Source: Sympetrum striolatum
Taxonomy: Eukaryota; Arthropoda; Insecta; Odonata; Libellulidae
Length of the DNA: 64,000 bases
Direction: 5' to 3'
Assembly (NCBI GenBank): GCA_947579665.1
Contig: OX388352.1
Span: 34,652,216-34,716,215, forward strand
Shown: positions 9,399 through 21,199 of the stretch, piece after piece
Layout of the letters: each line of letters starts with the position of its first letter
Numbering within the stretch: the first letter of the stretch is position 1
Position numbers and translations under genes: made by a program
Notes under the pieces: model-generated
The model's database searches: none
The model's input: the letters and a program-made list of their open reading frames with translations, nothing else
Told to the model about the DNA's origin: nothing

Positions 9399-12300
9399 CA
9401 AACGGGTATTTAAAATCGTTCACTGTCCTTCCTGCTCTCGATCAAACATATATGCGCCTAAGTACCAGTAATTTGTAACTAACTTATACATCTGTTACTG
9501 TAGTCAATCCTTCGATGCAATTCTTTCTATATAAATGTCCCTCTTTGCAATTTCCATAACATTTGCACATCTTTATGAAGCTATTTGTGGTTCCCGATTA
9601 ATATAAATAAATTTTAATACCATATTAGGATATTAAGTATCACTATTCTCTATAATATTAGGATATGAGTATCAGTTTGATCAAAAGGCATATAATCTCA
9701 TCTTCAATCATGTAAATATTAATTCATTAGCTATTAATCACGTCATTATTGTGGGTTATATAGACTTTGTAGCCTTTCTCTGATAGAGATATTTTGGTTT
9801 ATCTTTAACTCTTAGGGTCATCATTTTTTATAGACTTATTTACCCTGAATTTAATCTATATCAGTTTATCTACATAAACCTTACAATGTGATTATTTAGT
9901 AAGAACTATCATCTACCTTTATTCTTTAAGGGTTGATTCTCAGTACCAAATTATTCCCACTTCTCTTCAATAACTTTCCCAAGGTTATATAGTATTGCAA
10001 TTACCACTTATATTGTAAGGTTTCAAAATGTATTTTAACTAGATATCAAAATACCTCTACCAAGACACAAATTTTATAAATCGAGATTTAGCTGAAATTA
10101 ATCCTTAATTTGTCGCGTCAAAAAGACATACGTAATTATTCGCGTGGGTTAATATGAACGCAAAATTCTTTTTATTTATAAAACCTTTTTCATAAGTAAA
10201 GCAATTAACTTAATTGATAATGGTTCATAAATTATCCTTCAAAAAAAACTAAAGTAGTTTTTTTAACGTAATATCTTCATTGATTAATTTTCAATTTCAT
10301 TAAAGGTCTAAGCATGTACCAAAGTTGCAGTAACTTATGTAGTTGAAATATTTTCCTTTTACCAATTGACCTAGGAGTTTAAAACTTTTATGGTATGTGG
10401 AAGCGGGTTTATTATGGTGATTTCGTTCTGCTAAATTATAATATGTCTTAAATTCAATCTGTAGGAAAATCGTTCAAATTGCTTTCGCTCCTTGCAGAAA
10501 ATCGTCAAAATTTAGGTCAAAACGTTTACAAATTTTTTATAAAATATTTAGTTTAAGGGTTTTCGACCATGACAAAACGATAAGTAATATTTTAAAAGTC
10601 GTAAAATTAATCCTCATTAGTGTGACCCATAAAATTGTTATTGTTTTAAATATTTTTGTATCAGTCCAAATTTGGGGCATACATATTATATGCTGCAGTA
10701 GTTGATATTGATAAATATTTTGAAACCTATATCCGGCCTTAAAACCTCACAAGGCTGTGGTATAAAAATGTTAAAAACAATGGTTATAAACTTCAAAAAC
10801 AGTGCTGCCAACTTTCTCCGTGATTCCATGTAACTATTACGTATGAAATTTCCAAGTGGAAATAATTCAGCCCTTTTACTTATATTTTGATGACAAAATA
10901 ATTCATAACTAAAACAGAATGCTACATTTATATGAAATTTAACAATTTCCTGCATTAGAGTTAATTTAATTTTTTTGTAAATATTTTAAGCTTTTTTAAT
11001 TTTAAATGTTAAAAAATATTTAACATGATTTAATCATTACCTTTTTAAGATTAACATTAAATAATCATTTTTCTTTGCAAAATATTTTCTAAAACTCATA
11101 AACATTGTTGCAACCTCTCAGTCTTTTTTCCAACACTTTGCTCTGCGAGATCTGTCAGGAGCAGGTCTTTTTACCTCACATTGTTTTTACGACGCTATTA
11201 TTAATGCACTATTTTGAAATTAAATTAAAATTGATATTAAATTTTACTATTACTGACATTTTATATAAAAGTATTATTATTTTTAACCGTTCTCAACATT
11301 GTTATCCAGTTTACTCCACTTTTAGTTGCAAAGCAGATAGGATATTTGAAAACGTTTACACGATGAATTTAAACGGGAAATAATTAGATTCCGAATATGA
11401 TATTGCAATAAACTTTGATAATGTTTCATCCCTGCGTACTGATCAATAACATTTTAAGAAAAATATTATGTGAAATATGTGTACACATGAAATGCTTTAT
11501 TTCTCAACAATTACATGTGGCGACTTTGCGGTGCGCCGTCTGGCTCGAGAATAATTGCCTCGTGGCACGGTAGAAACAAGAAAAATGAGTACAATTGAAG
11601 TAAGATCCGCGCTAACCGAACTCCCGGCGGGCATCTTTGCCCGCCATCACGTGGGAAAACAAAATTCGCCTTAACAATATGTGACCAATTTTTTCATACC
11701 AAAAAAATTATTTTTTGTAATAGTGGTAGCCCTGCATGGAATATATAAGTTTATTTTTGTTAATTTAAGACTTAAAAGTTTTTAACTTTTAAACCAGGTA
11801 GAATAGTTATATTTCGGAAAATATTTGGTAGAATCTTAAAAAAATCCGCAAAACTAGTGTTTTGGAAGTTATTTCTTTTTCGATCGGTATGCATAATACG
11901 TTGTTAATTATTTACCTGTAACTTAGTAATAAATTATTTTATCATGAGCTCATAAAAATATTAAAATTCTTACTAAATGATTATTAATTTTTTTATTTGA
12001 CAACACTATTAAAATTGCTTACTCTTCATTACTTTTAATTAATATAGATCTCACAAAATCATAACAGAGTAAAATTCTTTACAAAGAAAAACATTTGGTT
12101 GATTTATCATTAATAGTTTCTGTTTTGGCAAAGGAAATACACCAATTAGTGTCATACTGACACCAAGTGACTGATTAAGGGTTAAAGATTAGATCTAAAA
12201 TAATTTTCTTGACACTAATGCATCCAAGTCTTTATTTAACATCTTTGGTCATTCAAAGTTGTTAAAAATTTCAGGCTAAAGAGATGACCAGGCACTCAGA

Positions 12301-13276
12301 GTAGACAAATCCAAAATCTTGCAAATTAGTGGCGAAAGTTGTAATTCATGTCAGCTTGAAGGACTTATCATGTTATTTAAAAATATGTAAAGTTATACTC
12401 TTCCCTTATGAGTTGCAAGAGCTAAATAAATTTTTAGTCCTTGGCCTTAAAATTTGACTGGTAAATCCATTCAAATCGCCTCACTTCCTTATGGAAAACC
12501 GTCTAACAGGATTTTCTCCGGAAAATCAGTTGTCATGTTACAACATGCCCGAAATGAGTCGGTTAAATTCATATTTATTTTACGAAGGTTGACAATGTAT
12601 GATATGATAGAAATCAAATTTGCAAATTATTTGGAAAATAATCCTGTATAAAGCTGGAAACGAAAAGCGTTTCGCTAAGCTAATACTTTCTTTCATGGAT
12701 TTACCACGCACTCAACTCATTCTTATGATTTTATATTCGCAAGAAGTAGGCATTTGAGAAACGAAATGGTTCAAAGTAATGTATTTTATACCATTTAGAT
12801 AGAAAGTATCAGCTTCAAAAAAGTAACCACTCGTAAAGTTGTAAAATTCGAATTATCGCTTCTCAATATCCACAAATTAATCACCTTTAAAGAGCTAAGA
12901 CTAATCATTGAGCACAAAAACTGGATCTAATAGATAAACAAAAATTGTACTAGATTACTACATTGTTTATTTTTCCAGCAATATCTTCAAAAAGCCTCCA
13001 TAAGCCAACAAACTTGAAAGTTTCTCCGAAAAATCCGAGACTCATTTTCTGTGAAAATTTTTCAAGTTTGACGCCCTGTAACGTTTTGACGCCTGTAAAT
13101 AATGAAAACGACAAATTCAATCTTTTTGTAATTACTATGCAAAATTTCAAGTACCGCACAATAAACATTTTTGACCCAATGTGCGGCTTGTTTCTATTTC
13201 AGCCCACTCTGCGTCTTGATATTCTTGTTAAAAGGAACGCGGTTTAACAATTTCAACTTCCTGAAAAACCTCATCT
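9399..13276. repeat. Upstream region of copy B, diverged match to 17075-18300
   Basis: Non-coding DNA matching the region upstream of copy C with moderate divergence (for example cctaagtaccagtaatttg and cattcaaagttgttaaa in both). The length difference is due to the element at 10102-12181. I see no gene in it. Confidence 0.6.
10098..12185. mobile_element. piggyBac-like non-autonomous element (TTAA-flanked)
   Basis: The element 10102-12181 is bounded by TTAA on both sides (10098-10101, 12182-12185). Termini read TCCTTAATTTGTCGC and, inverted, CCCTTAATCAGTCAC. The paralogous site upstream of copy C reads ctgaaattaatgagtagatc, one TTAA with both flanks matching, which proves a precise insertion. 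No transposase frame is visible; the small frames inside (for example 11105-11383) show no DDD motifs. Confidence 0.65.
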
Positions 13277-14623
13277 GTATCATTTCTTATCTTTATCTCC
13301 ATGCCATGCAATAGCGTCTATGGATACTAATAAAATTCATGCAGTGCAGACACTATAAATGGAGGATCGGCTACTGCCCAATAATTTGACAATGGCTTTC
13401 ATGTAAACATAGCAAATTGGATGGTACGCATCTACTCCTCCTTAATCTTTTGAGTTTAAAGCCTTTATCTTTGTAAGCAATAAGGCATGGCTATAACAAA
13501 GTAAAACGACATTTCAAATTGTTAAAATATGAAAACGATACAATTACTATTACATTAGGTAATGATTACAAAGAGCAGTTAAATCTCGCCGTTTTAATGG
13601 AAGGGTGAAAGGTCAGTTGAAATGGAAAGAAAGAAATTTTCCCCTGATAAAGTTGAAACATGATTAACTTTATTTGTAATTACAAGGAATAATTACATTG
13701 AGGTGATTTCTCTTGTTAAAACAAAATCAACAAGAACTTCATTTGAATAAAGCAGAAAAACTGCAAATCTGCATTCAAGGATTGAAATCAACGAGAAATT
13801 AAGAAAATGCATCAAACAAATAAACATCTAGTTGGAAACCACATAATGATAAATATGTGATTTAACGATGAGTAAATTTTAAATCTTAGACTCTCCTGAG
13901 AGAATCAATTGCTCCCTCTTCTCGTTCCCGAGGACGGTTGCTGTCTTCGTTTCCCCTTCATCGGCCATCATTTATCTCTCATATCCTCTCTCTCTTGATG
14001 TTTCCCAGAGCATTGGTTTTATCTTCGTCTCCTCTTTGATAGGTCTGGCTGAAAGAGAAAATATAAAGGATGCATTTAAATATATAATTGTAAATTTTTA
14101 ATCTATCAATCTCTTTTAATTGTCATATGACTGCTTCTTTTTGTGATAAATGCAAAGTATCATTATGACCGCAATTCTTTGGCACAGAAATTGAAAAAAA
14201 TGGCTCTGTGAATGGTTTTATTTTATCGTTTTCTGCTGTTTTCTCGCTGAAGTCTTTCCGGAAAATTTTATTAGTTAGCGGTTGAAAATCTCCAAAAGCC
14301 ATCTTTTTCGGCGCTCCTCGTCTTACTCCCCAGCAGTCGGAAAAAGCAATGATCGAAGCAGCACACCCAAAGCGCTTCTAGAAGATAATGTCTCCGAGCT
14401 TGGGGGCTGTAAATAGACTAGTGGAAGGGAAGACGAGAAGCACCGACAAAGATGGCTTTCGGGGATTTTATTCCTATGATTCTTTAACAGCCTTGTTCCA
14501 GACTTTTTGTGCTGAAATATAAAATTGTACGAGTAAATAAGAGATTAGTAAATTTGCTTAAAATATATGTATTCTTTACCATGTTTAGGATGTTGACAAA
14601 CATGCGCAGAGTTATTCCCGAAG

Positions 14624-16223
14624 CTATTGTTGATCTTCGTGGAAGGATTCCCATTCTGAAATCAGTAACAATATATATATCAAACCTTTTCGACTTGGTT
14701 GATATAAGTAAGATGAAACATCTCGATCAAGTCGATCTGAATGATATATCTCTCATATGTGTTAGTAATGTAACACTGACCTGATTCTTCATCAGAAAAA
14801 TCATCTTCTTGATCCTCGGTCATGGCTATTAGCCAATTCAACTCTTCAATAGGGATGTCATCAAAGGGGTCCATCTCACAGAGCTCTGTCATCCGACTAG
14901 AGGACGGCTTCTCACACAACTGGTTCAACTCAAGTATCTGGTCCTTCTCAACCGTTTGGTCCTCCTTACCCGGTAGATTCTCCTCACCCGTTGGGTCCTC
15001 CTCAACTAATGGCGCCAGAAATTCAAATGATTCCTCATCTACAACCAACGGGTTCGACTCAACCATCTGGTCCTTCTCAACCGTTTGGTCCTCCTTACCC
15101 GGTAGATTCTCCTCACCTGTTGGGTCCTCCTCAACTAATGGCTCCAGAAATTCAAATGATTCTATATCATCGCCAAACGTGTTCAGCTCAACTGTCTGCT
15201 CCTTCTCAACCGTTAGGTCTTCCTTACCCGTTAGGTCCTCCTCACCCGTTGGGTCCTCCTCAACTAATGGATCCAGAAATTCTAATGAGTCCAAATCATA
15301 AAAAGAGTCCATATCATCAAGATATTCATTGTAAGGGTCCATTTCATCGAACCAGTCCAACCAGTTTGGTTCGAGCACATCTGTAAAGAAAACGCAGGAG
15401 TCATAAATTAACATCATTGTTTTTAATATGGAACGATATTTGGAAATTTGAAAACATTTTGATACAATGTGTCAAAACATAGACAAATTTCAATTTTAAG
15501 TTGTTCATTATATGCATTTTCAGTGGTTATAATAATTTTCTTATATCATCGTATCATTCACTAAGAATTACAATATTAGAAGATTAATTATTAATTTACT
15601 GTAAACAACCACCGTAGTTCGTAGCTAGGTCAGGTGACGACGTCCACTTATATTGCAATTAATTAAAAAGAAATACTTCTATGCATCAATACAATAAAAC
15701 TCAACTGCATACAAAATAAGCATGCATAAATAAAAGATAATAAAAAATAAACATAAGTATACAATACATGTATGAATTATAAAAATCGCAACGCTGTGAA
15801 TTGCCTTTAAGTTTGAATGAATTTGAAATAACGTTGAAAAGGCATATAAATTACTTGTCATGTACTTATCATGCAAGATTTTACAGGGTCCCTGATAGGC
15901 CTTCACGGCTACCGTAGCGGCCACGGGGCTCGCGAAGTCCCCGCCGTCAATCATCCTACCAGGAGATCCCCTACTTGCCTCACATTTCGTTACCAGCAAT
16001 CTTGTTCGTCAAAATATTTATCTAACTAATATTGAATTAAAATAATTCTTACCTAGTACTGCAACAATAAATGCTATAAGTGGGGTGATAAAGGAAAAAA
16101 TTCCCATCTGAAATAAACAGAATCATTGATTACATAATTCCTCAAAACTTATCATAGTCCCAAATTGCCCACAATTGGGGAAAGAATAAAACATTTGGAA
16201 ATAGTGAAACGTACCTCGATCAT
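14624..16223 (-). CDS. Secreted acidic repeat protein, copy C
   Basis: Exons 16215-16223 (MIE, donor gtacgt), 16053-16107 (leader MGIFSFITPLIAFIVAVL), 14781-15380 (acidic exon) and 14624-14655 (EWESFHEDQQ-stop) give 231 residues, every junction in phase. Intron 2 is 672 nt and free of transposons. The mature part begins DVLEPNWLDWFDEMDP, then about three 43-residue repeats, then EKPSSSRMTELCEMDPFDD and an acidic tail. It differs from copy B mainly in repeat number. No recognised domain. The 5' flank has a TATTAAAAG box and CCAAT; the 3' flank has AATAAA (14467-14472). This is the cleanest copy and the best reference model for the family. Function unknown; I infer a secreted product. Confidence 0.65.
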
Positions 16224-16285
16224 TGCCAGGAAAACCTCCAGTTTTACAGAAACGGCTGAACTGCTCTATTTTATTCTTTCCGCAC

Positions 16286-16341
16286 ACCTGAAACGGGTAG
16301 TTTCTTTTAATAACTACGATTTAGAAAAACGTTCTGATTGG
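16286..16341 (-). promoter_or_regulatory. Core promoter of copy C
   Basis: Minus strand: CCAATCAG (16334-16341), TATTAAAAG (16304-16312), then TCAGG initiator-like site (16286-16290). The spacing of about 25 bp from TATA to initiator suits an arthropod core promoter. A GC-rich block further upstream (gtgtcacaccgtacgtgcg, gaggggggaggtg) is kept in A, B and C. Confidence 0.55.
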
Positions 16342-18414
16342 CTCTCGAGTCCTTTTTACACGCGTCACACCGTACGTGCGTGGTATAGAGGGGGGAGGTG
16401 TTTCAAGGAATTCAAAAAGAGAAAATTTCAAAGAAGCGACTCATATTCTATCCCAACTCATGTTCTTAAATACGCAATTGAAAATTATGAATCTACGGTC
16501 ACGTCTTAGTAATCATTCGATGTCCTGAAGTTTTATCAGCGCCCGAGAGCAAAGCGTGTCACTTTCTACTTACATGCATTTGTATATGACGTAATTTTCT
16601 ACCCCTGCCCGTGTGAGCATTGTCGGTTTGCGTGGAGAGGAATAGTAAATTCATACATTTGATGTTTAAGTTTACGGACTATTAAAATATAAAACTGTGG
16701 AAATCTTCTTCTTTAAAGTGTGCATATGAAGTATATAAGCTGAAGTATGATTATTAACAGGTATTATCCAATTATTTTATCGATTCTAGGAGTTTCATGT
16801 AAGTTATTATTTTCGCATTATTTTCCAAAGGATGCTGTATCTATGATATTGTTTCTTTTTGATCGCTTCTTGTAGTAATAGAACTTGAATGTGTCGTTTT
16901 GATCTCCATGGCCTTTTGCTGTTAAATTTAATTTCAATTAAGAGTTAATTAATCAAATAAATAAATATGAATAGTATTTTTAGCAAATGTAATTTAAAAT
17001 ACCTCACACACTAACTATGAATTTGTGGATGTGAATTTTTTTATCGCGTAATGCTCATTTGAATATTCGTATCACAAACGGGTATTTAAAATCGTTCACT
17101 GTCCTTCCTGCTCTCGATCAAACATATATGCGCCTAAGTACCAGTAATTTGTAACTAACTTATACATCTGTTACTGTTGTCATACCTTCGATGCATTTTT
17201 TCTATATAAATGTCCCTCTTTGCAATTTCCATTGCATTTGCACATCTTTATGAAGCTATTTGTCACGTTTGTGGACTAACGACTTAATCACGTGGTTCCC
17301 GATTAATATTTATACATTATAATGCCATATTAGGATATTAAGTATCACTATTCTCTACTATTTAAGGACATGAGTATCAGTATAACAAAAGGTACACAAT
17401 TTCACCCTCAAGTATGTATTAATTAATTTTTTACTGGTTATGTACACTTCGTATCCTTCTCTAATAGACGTAGATGGAGATATAGTAAACTCTTACGGAA
17501 ATTATGCCAGTTTTGAGAGATAAATTTTCCCTGGATTGAATTCAATTCAGCTTATCTACAAGAACGATACAATAGGACTGTTTAGTAAGAACTCTTATTT
17601 GTCTCGTCAAAGATATATCGCAGTCTTCACTTAAGATTGATTCTAAGTTCCTAATTATTCCTACTTCTCGTTAATGATTCTTCCAATATTATATAGTATT
17701 GCGCATTTCAGTTATATTTTGATGATTTAAAATCTATTCGAACTCGCAAACAAACAACTTCTACCAAACGAGACATTTCACTAATCAAAATTCAGCTGAA
17801 ATTAATGAGTAGATCAATCATAATTCTTTTTATACTAGTACATCAATGGTCACCATCTATCATCCTTAGTCATTCAAAGTTGTTAAAGATTGCAGACAGA
17901 AGAAATTATCTGTCACCCAAACCAGAAAGATCGGGAATTTCTTTTTCCAAATCAGAAGTAAAAGTTGTAATTTCTGTCAGCTACGATTTCTGAAGGGCCT
18001 AGCATTATATGTAAATACATTTCATGGTATACTCTTCCCTCCTGAATTGCAGCAGCTTAGCAAATTTATATTCCCGGCCTTAAGTTTTGACTATTAGATC
18101 CATTGAAAACGCCCCACTTCTATACGGGTAACAAAGTATCTTGAATTTTTCTGGAGAATCAGCTGTCAAGTTATAACGAGCCCAAAACGTGTCGGTGATA
18201 CTCATATTTAATTTACGAAGGTAGACAATGTATCATATGATAGATATGCTACTTGCAACGTATTTGAGAAATAATACTGTTTAAAGCTGAAAACGCTGAG
18301 CGGTTTACACGTTATTATGACGACGTACTCTGTACTACGCACTGACCTACCTGAATACATTTCAAAACGGCTTCATGATAAAATTCTTTCACTACACCAC
18401 GATAAAATTACAAA

Positions 18415-18449
18415 CACGCCCAGTTTTCGTAGCCAAGCTACATCTTCAG
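18415..18449 (-). ncRNA. Degraded Penelope-type hammerhead-like core
   Basis: Minus strand CTGAAGA (18443-18449), stem GTAGC/GCTAC with loop TTG, GAAA, then ACTGGGC where ACCGGTC is expected. The cleavage triplet is changed, so probably inactive. No coding part of a Penelope element is seen beside it. Confidence 0.4.
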
Positions 18450-18599
18450 GTGACATGAGAAACAATCAACAACATTATATAGGAAAACAACGATAACATA
18501 AGAATACGTTTAATTATAAATTGAGAGTTAAAATTCGTAACCCTGAAAGCTCTCGTCGCATAATGCATAACTTAAACACTCGCACATCTTCGTCCAAAA

Positions 18600-20220
18600 C
18601 GTTGAAGATACAATGTCTCATACGATATCATTAGCTCTAATTACACACAAATACGGGATAAATAATTAGCATAGAGATAGGAACTTTGAGACTTACCTTG
18701 AACAACGTCTTGAGAGCGTCCAATATCTAGCTCACTAGAAGCTCAACTGTTTTCGTATTTTCTTCTGTCACTGCTGCACCACGTGTTACTCTTTTACTAA
18801 ATACGACTGATAAAGCCTTGCAAATGGCTGCCGAGTGACGTTATATACGTATGGTGTTGGTCGACTGAGGTAGGGGGAGGGTTGCAAAATTTTCAAGGAA
18901 CGGTTTCGTGCCTTATCAAAAGTTGCAGTCGTTGACATGCCATTTAAAATTTTATGAGTTTTTAGTTCCGTATTAGTAAAAGTTCTATGATATCTTTCTT
19001 ACTTCTCTCCACGTTTCAGCAAACTTGGCCAATAGACACATGGACAAAAAATAAAGAGTAAAACATATGATATTTAAATTTATCGAAAATTAGATTGTAA
19101 AACAGTAGAATTCTTCTATTTTAAAGAGAGCATATGAAGTATATAAAGTGAAGTATGATTATGAACGCTGAGTGATCTAAGGACTTTATCGATTCTTTCC
19201 GTTTAAAATTTGTTTGTTACATCCTGAAAATGTCTTAATACTGTCGTTACTTATATAAAGTTTCCTTAAAGTATATAATCCCATCTCTCAGAAATGTAAC
19301 TTGAATGAGCCGTGCAGATTTTTCTAGGGCCCTTCACTGGTTAATATGATGTTAACTAAAGGTAATGAAGAAAGTGAATTAAAAAATATATAGATAAAAA
19401 GAGTATTCACATTAATCGATTAAATTAACATTTTCAGTTTAAATAACGTAATTGTATAGCTGATCTTGAAACATTTTCAATTATTTTCTGACACCTCACT
19501 GTTTTTCACGGTTTTCACTGGTTTTCACTGTTTTCACAGACAATTTTCATGAATAGCCCCTGAATCGCGGAATACCCTTTATAGTATTCGCAACTCTCAA
19601 GTATATTCTAGAGAAATACACAATCTTCCTGCACTAACAATGTACATTAGTCTAAAGTATGTACATTAGTCCCAGAAATTTGCTCACAAACTTACACAGT
19701 TTTGCTATTTCCATGACATTATTACAATTCTCTCCAAATAAACGATTCCCATTCGTAACAATCATTGCGTTCGCAAATCACAACGAAGCCATTTATTTTG
19801 ATCTTTAACTAACCGTTTTAACGTTGAATGTCTATTTATGTGTTCTATACTTTATTTCATAAGTAAAGATCCATCAGAGGAAGTTCAGAATCGCTATTCT
19901 TTATATTCTAACGTGATGATTATCGTTATTACTTAAAGCTATAAAATATCTTCCCGAAACCGAATGTTATTGTTTTAATTAACCGTGTAGCCATTTTATA
20001 ACAAACGTTGACGGATATTTTCAAATTATATTCCATTATTTTATTTCTCATTGGAGAGATATATTCACACTGGATTGAATTCGATTCAATTAATCTGCAC
20101 GTACAATACAATGTGGTTGTATAGCATGAACTTTCATCTGTCTGGTTAAAGATAGATCGCGGCTTTCTGTAGAAATCGATTCTTGGTACTTTATGAATCC
20201 CACATTTCACTAATGATTGC
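18600..20220 (-). pseudogene. Decayed fourth copy (D): promoter, exon 1 and upstream region only
   Basis: Diverged match to the promoter and upstream DNA of A-C: agcatatgaagtatataa, tttatcgattct, and a G-rich block near 18870. TATATAA lies at 18841-18847 and TCAGT at 18806-18810 on the minus strand. A donor (ttcaag|gtaagtc, near 18698) would end exon 1. I find no leader exon or acidic exon downstream before copy C's upstream region, so this looks like a truncated remnant. Confidence 0.4.
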
Positions 20221-20432
20221 TCCAATTTTAAATATTGAGATTACCATCTGTATTATGATGACTTAAAAATCCATTTGAAATAGATTAATAAGATAGATCA
20301 ATATTTAGCTAAATTAATGACTGAAGTAAAAATGGTTGTCTTCTGCACACTCGCCTACCATAATACATTTTGTCGGAAAATGTGGGTTAAAATTCTGTTC
20401 ATAACTGATTCACTGAAGGTTATGGTAAATTG

Positions 20433-21150
20433 CTTATTTATTTATTTATTTAATTTTGCGTTGCAAGTTGGCCGTCAGGTCAGGTAGTAACGTTTGAGGG
20501 GAACATAAAAATGATTCTTAGCCCGGCATTCGCCCAAAGACGGGAGGAAAACCCCTCCAAAAACCTCCCGTAGGCTGTACAATTAAACTAAAATACATAT
20601 ATTACAAGTACAAAAATAAAATCATGAATAAGAACTATCATACATAAATATATACGAGATTTTCAATAAACTAAAATAATGCAATACATGGTAGAATATC
20701 CATATAGTCACATACATAAATATAGGTTGATGGAATATAACAATACAACTCGATGTAATAGTAATAATGCAGCGGAGGTATCCGTGAACCGCATTTTAAA
20801 AAAATTACATACATCTTGACTGAAGCTTATTATTGAAACATTTCACATTTTTAGGCAATTGCATGAGAAATTCACCAGGTAAAGAGTTCCATTCCCTAAT
20901 ACTTCCCTATTAATGAAAGAAAATTTCGCTATGTCTGTCTTCTGCTCGCGTTCCTTGATTTTAAAACTATGGTTGCCGCGTCCTACATAATTAGGAAGTT
21001 CAAATCTGCCGCGCAGTTCAATTACTCATAGAGCGGAAATATTTCATAAATATCTTCTTGTTACTGCGGGCTAATTTCGGAATGCCCTTCCCTACGAAAT
21101 TAAATCTTATTTCAAGTTTCCCCTTCAAGAGAAACGGTCTCGGTTCGCAC
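20433..21150 (-). mobile_element. Non-LTR retrotransposon 3' end
   Basis: Minus-strand frame near 20830-21010 reads LPNYVGRGNHSFKIK, then KTDIAKFSFINRE, close to the C-terminal R..F..LNR..REWNSLP block of jockey/CR1-type reverse transcriptases. It is followed by a 3'UTR with cgggaggtttttggagggg and a taaa-type tail (20433-20455). Frameshifts are present. The same 3'UTR recurs at 63110-63260 in the opposite orientation. Confidence 0.6.
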
Positions 21151-21199
21151 AAAGATCACTACTTGATATAACCGCGACTATAAAATCATGGCCACTCTC

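Noticed and set aside
14822..15386. Plus-strand Ser/Thr-rich frames
   Set aside because: Same shadow effect over copy C exon 3.
15679..15999. Minus frame with hydrophobic tail in copy C intron 2
   Set aside because: It is within the intron, and single-base gaps break the frame in copies A and B.
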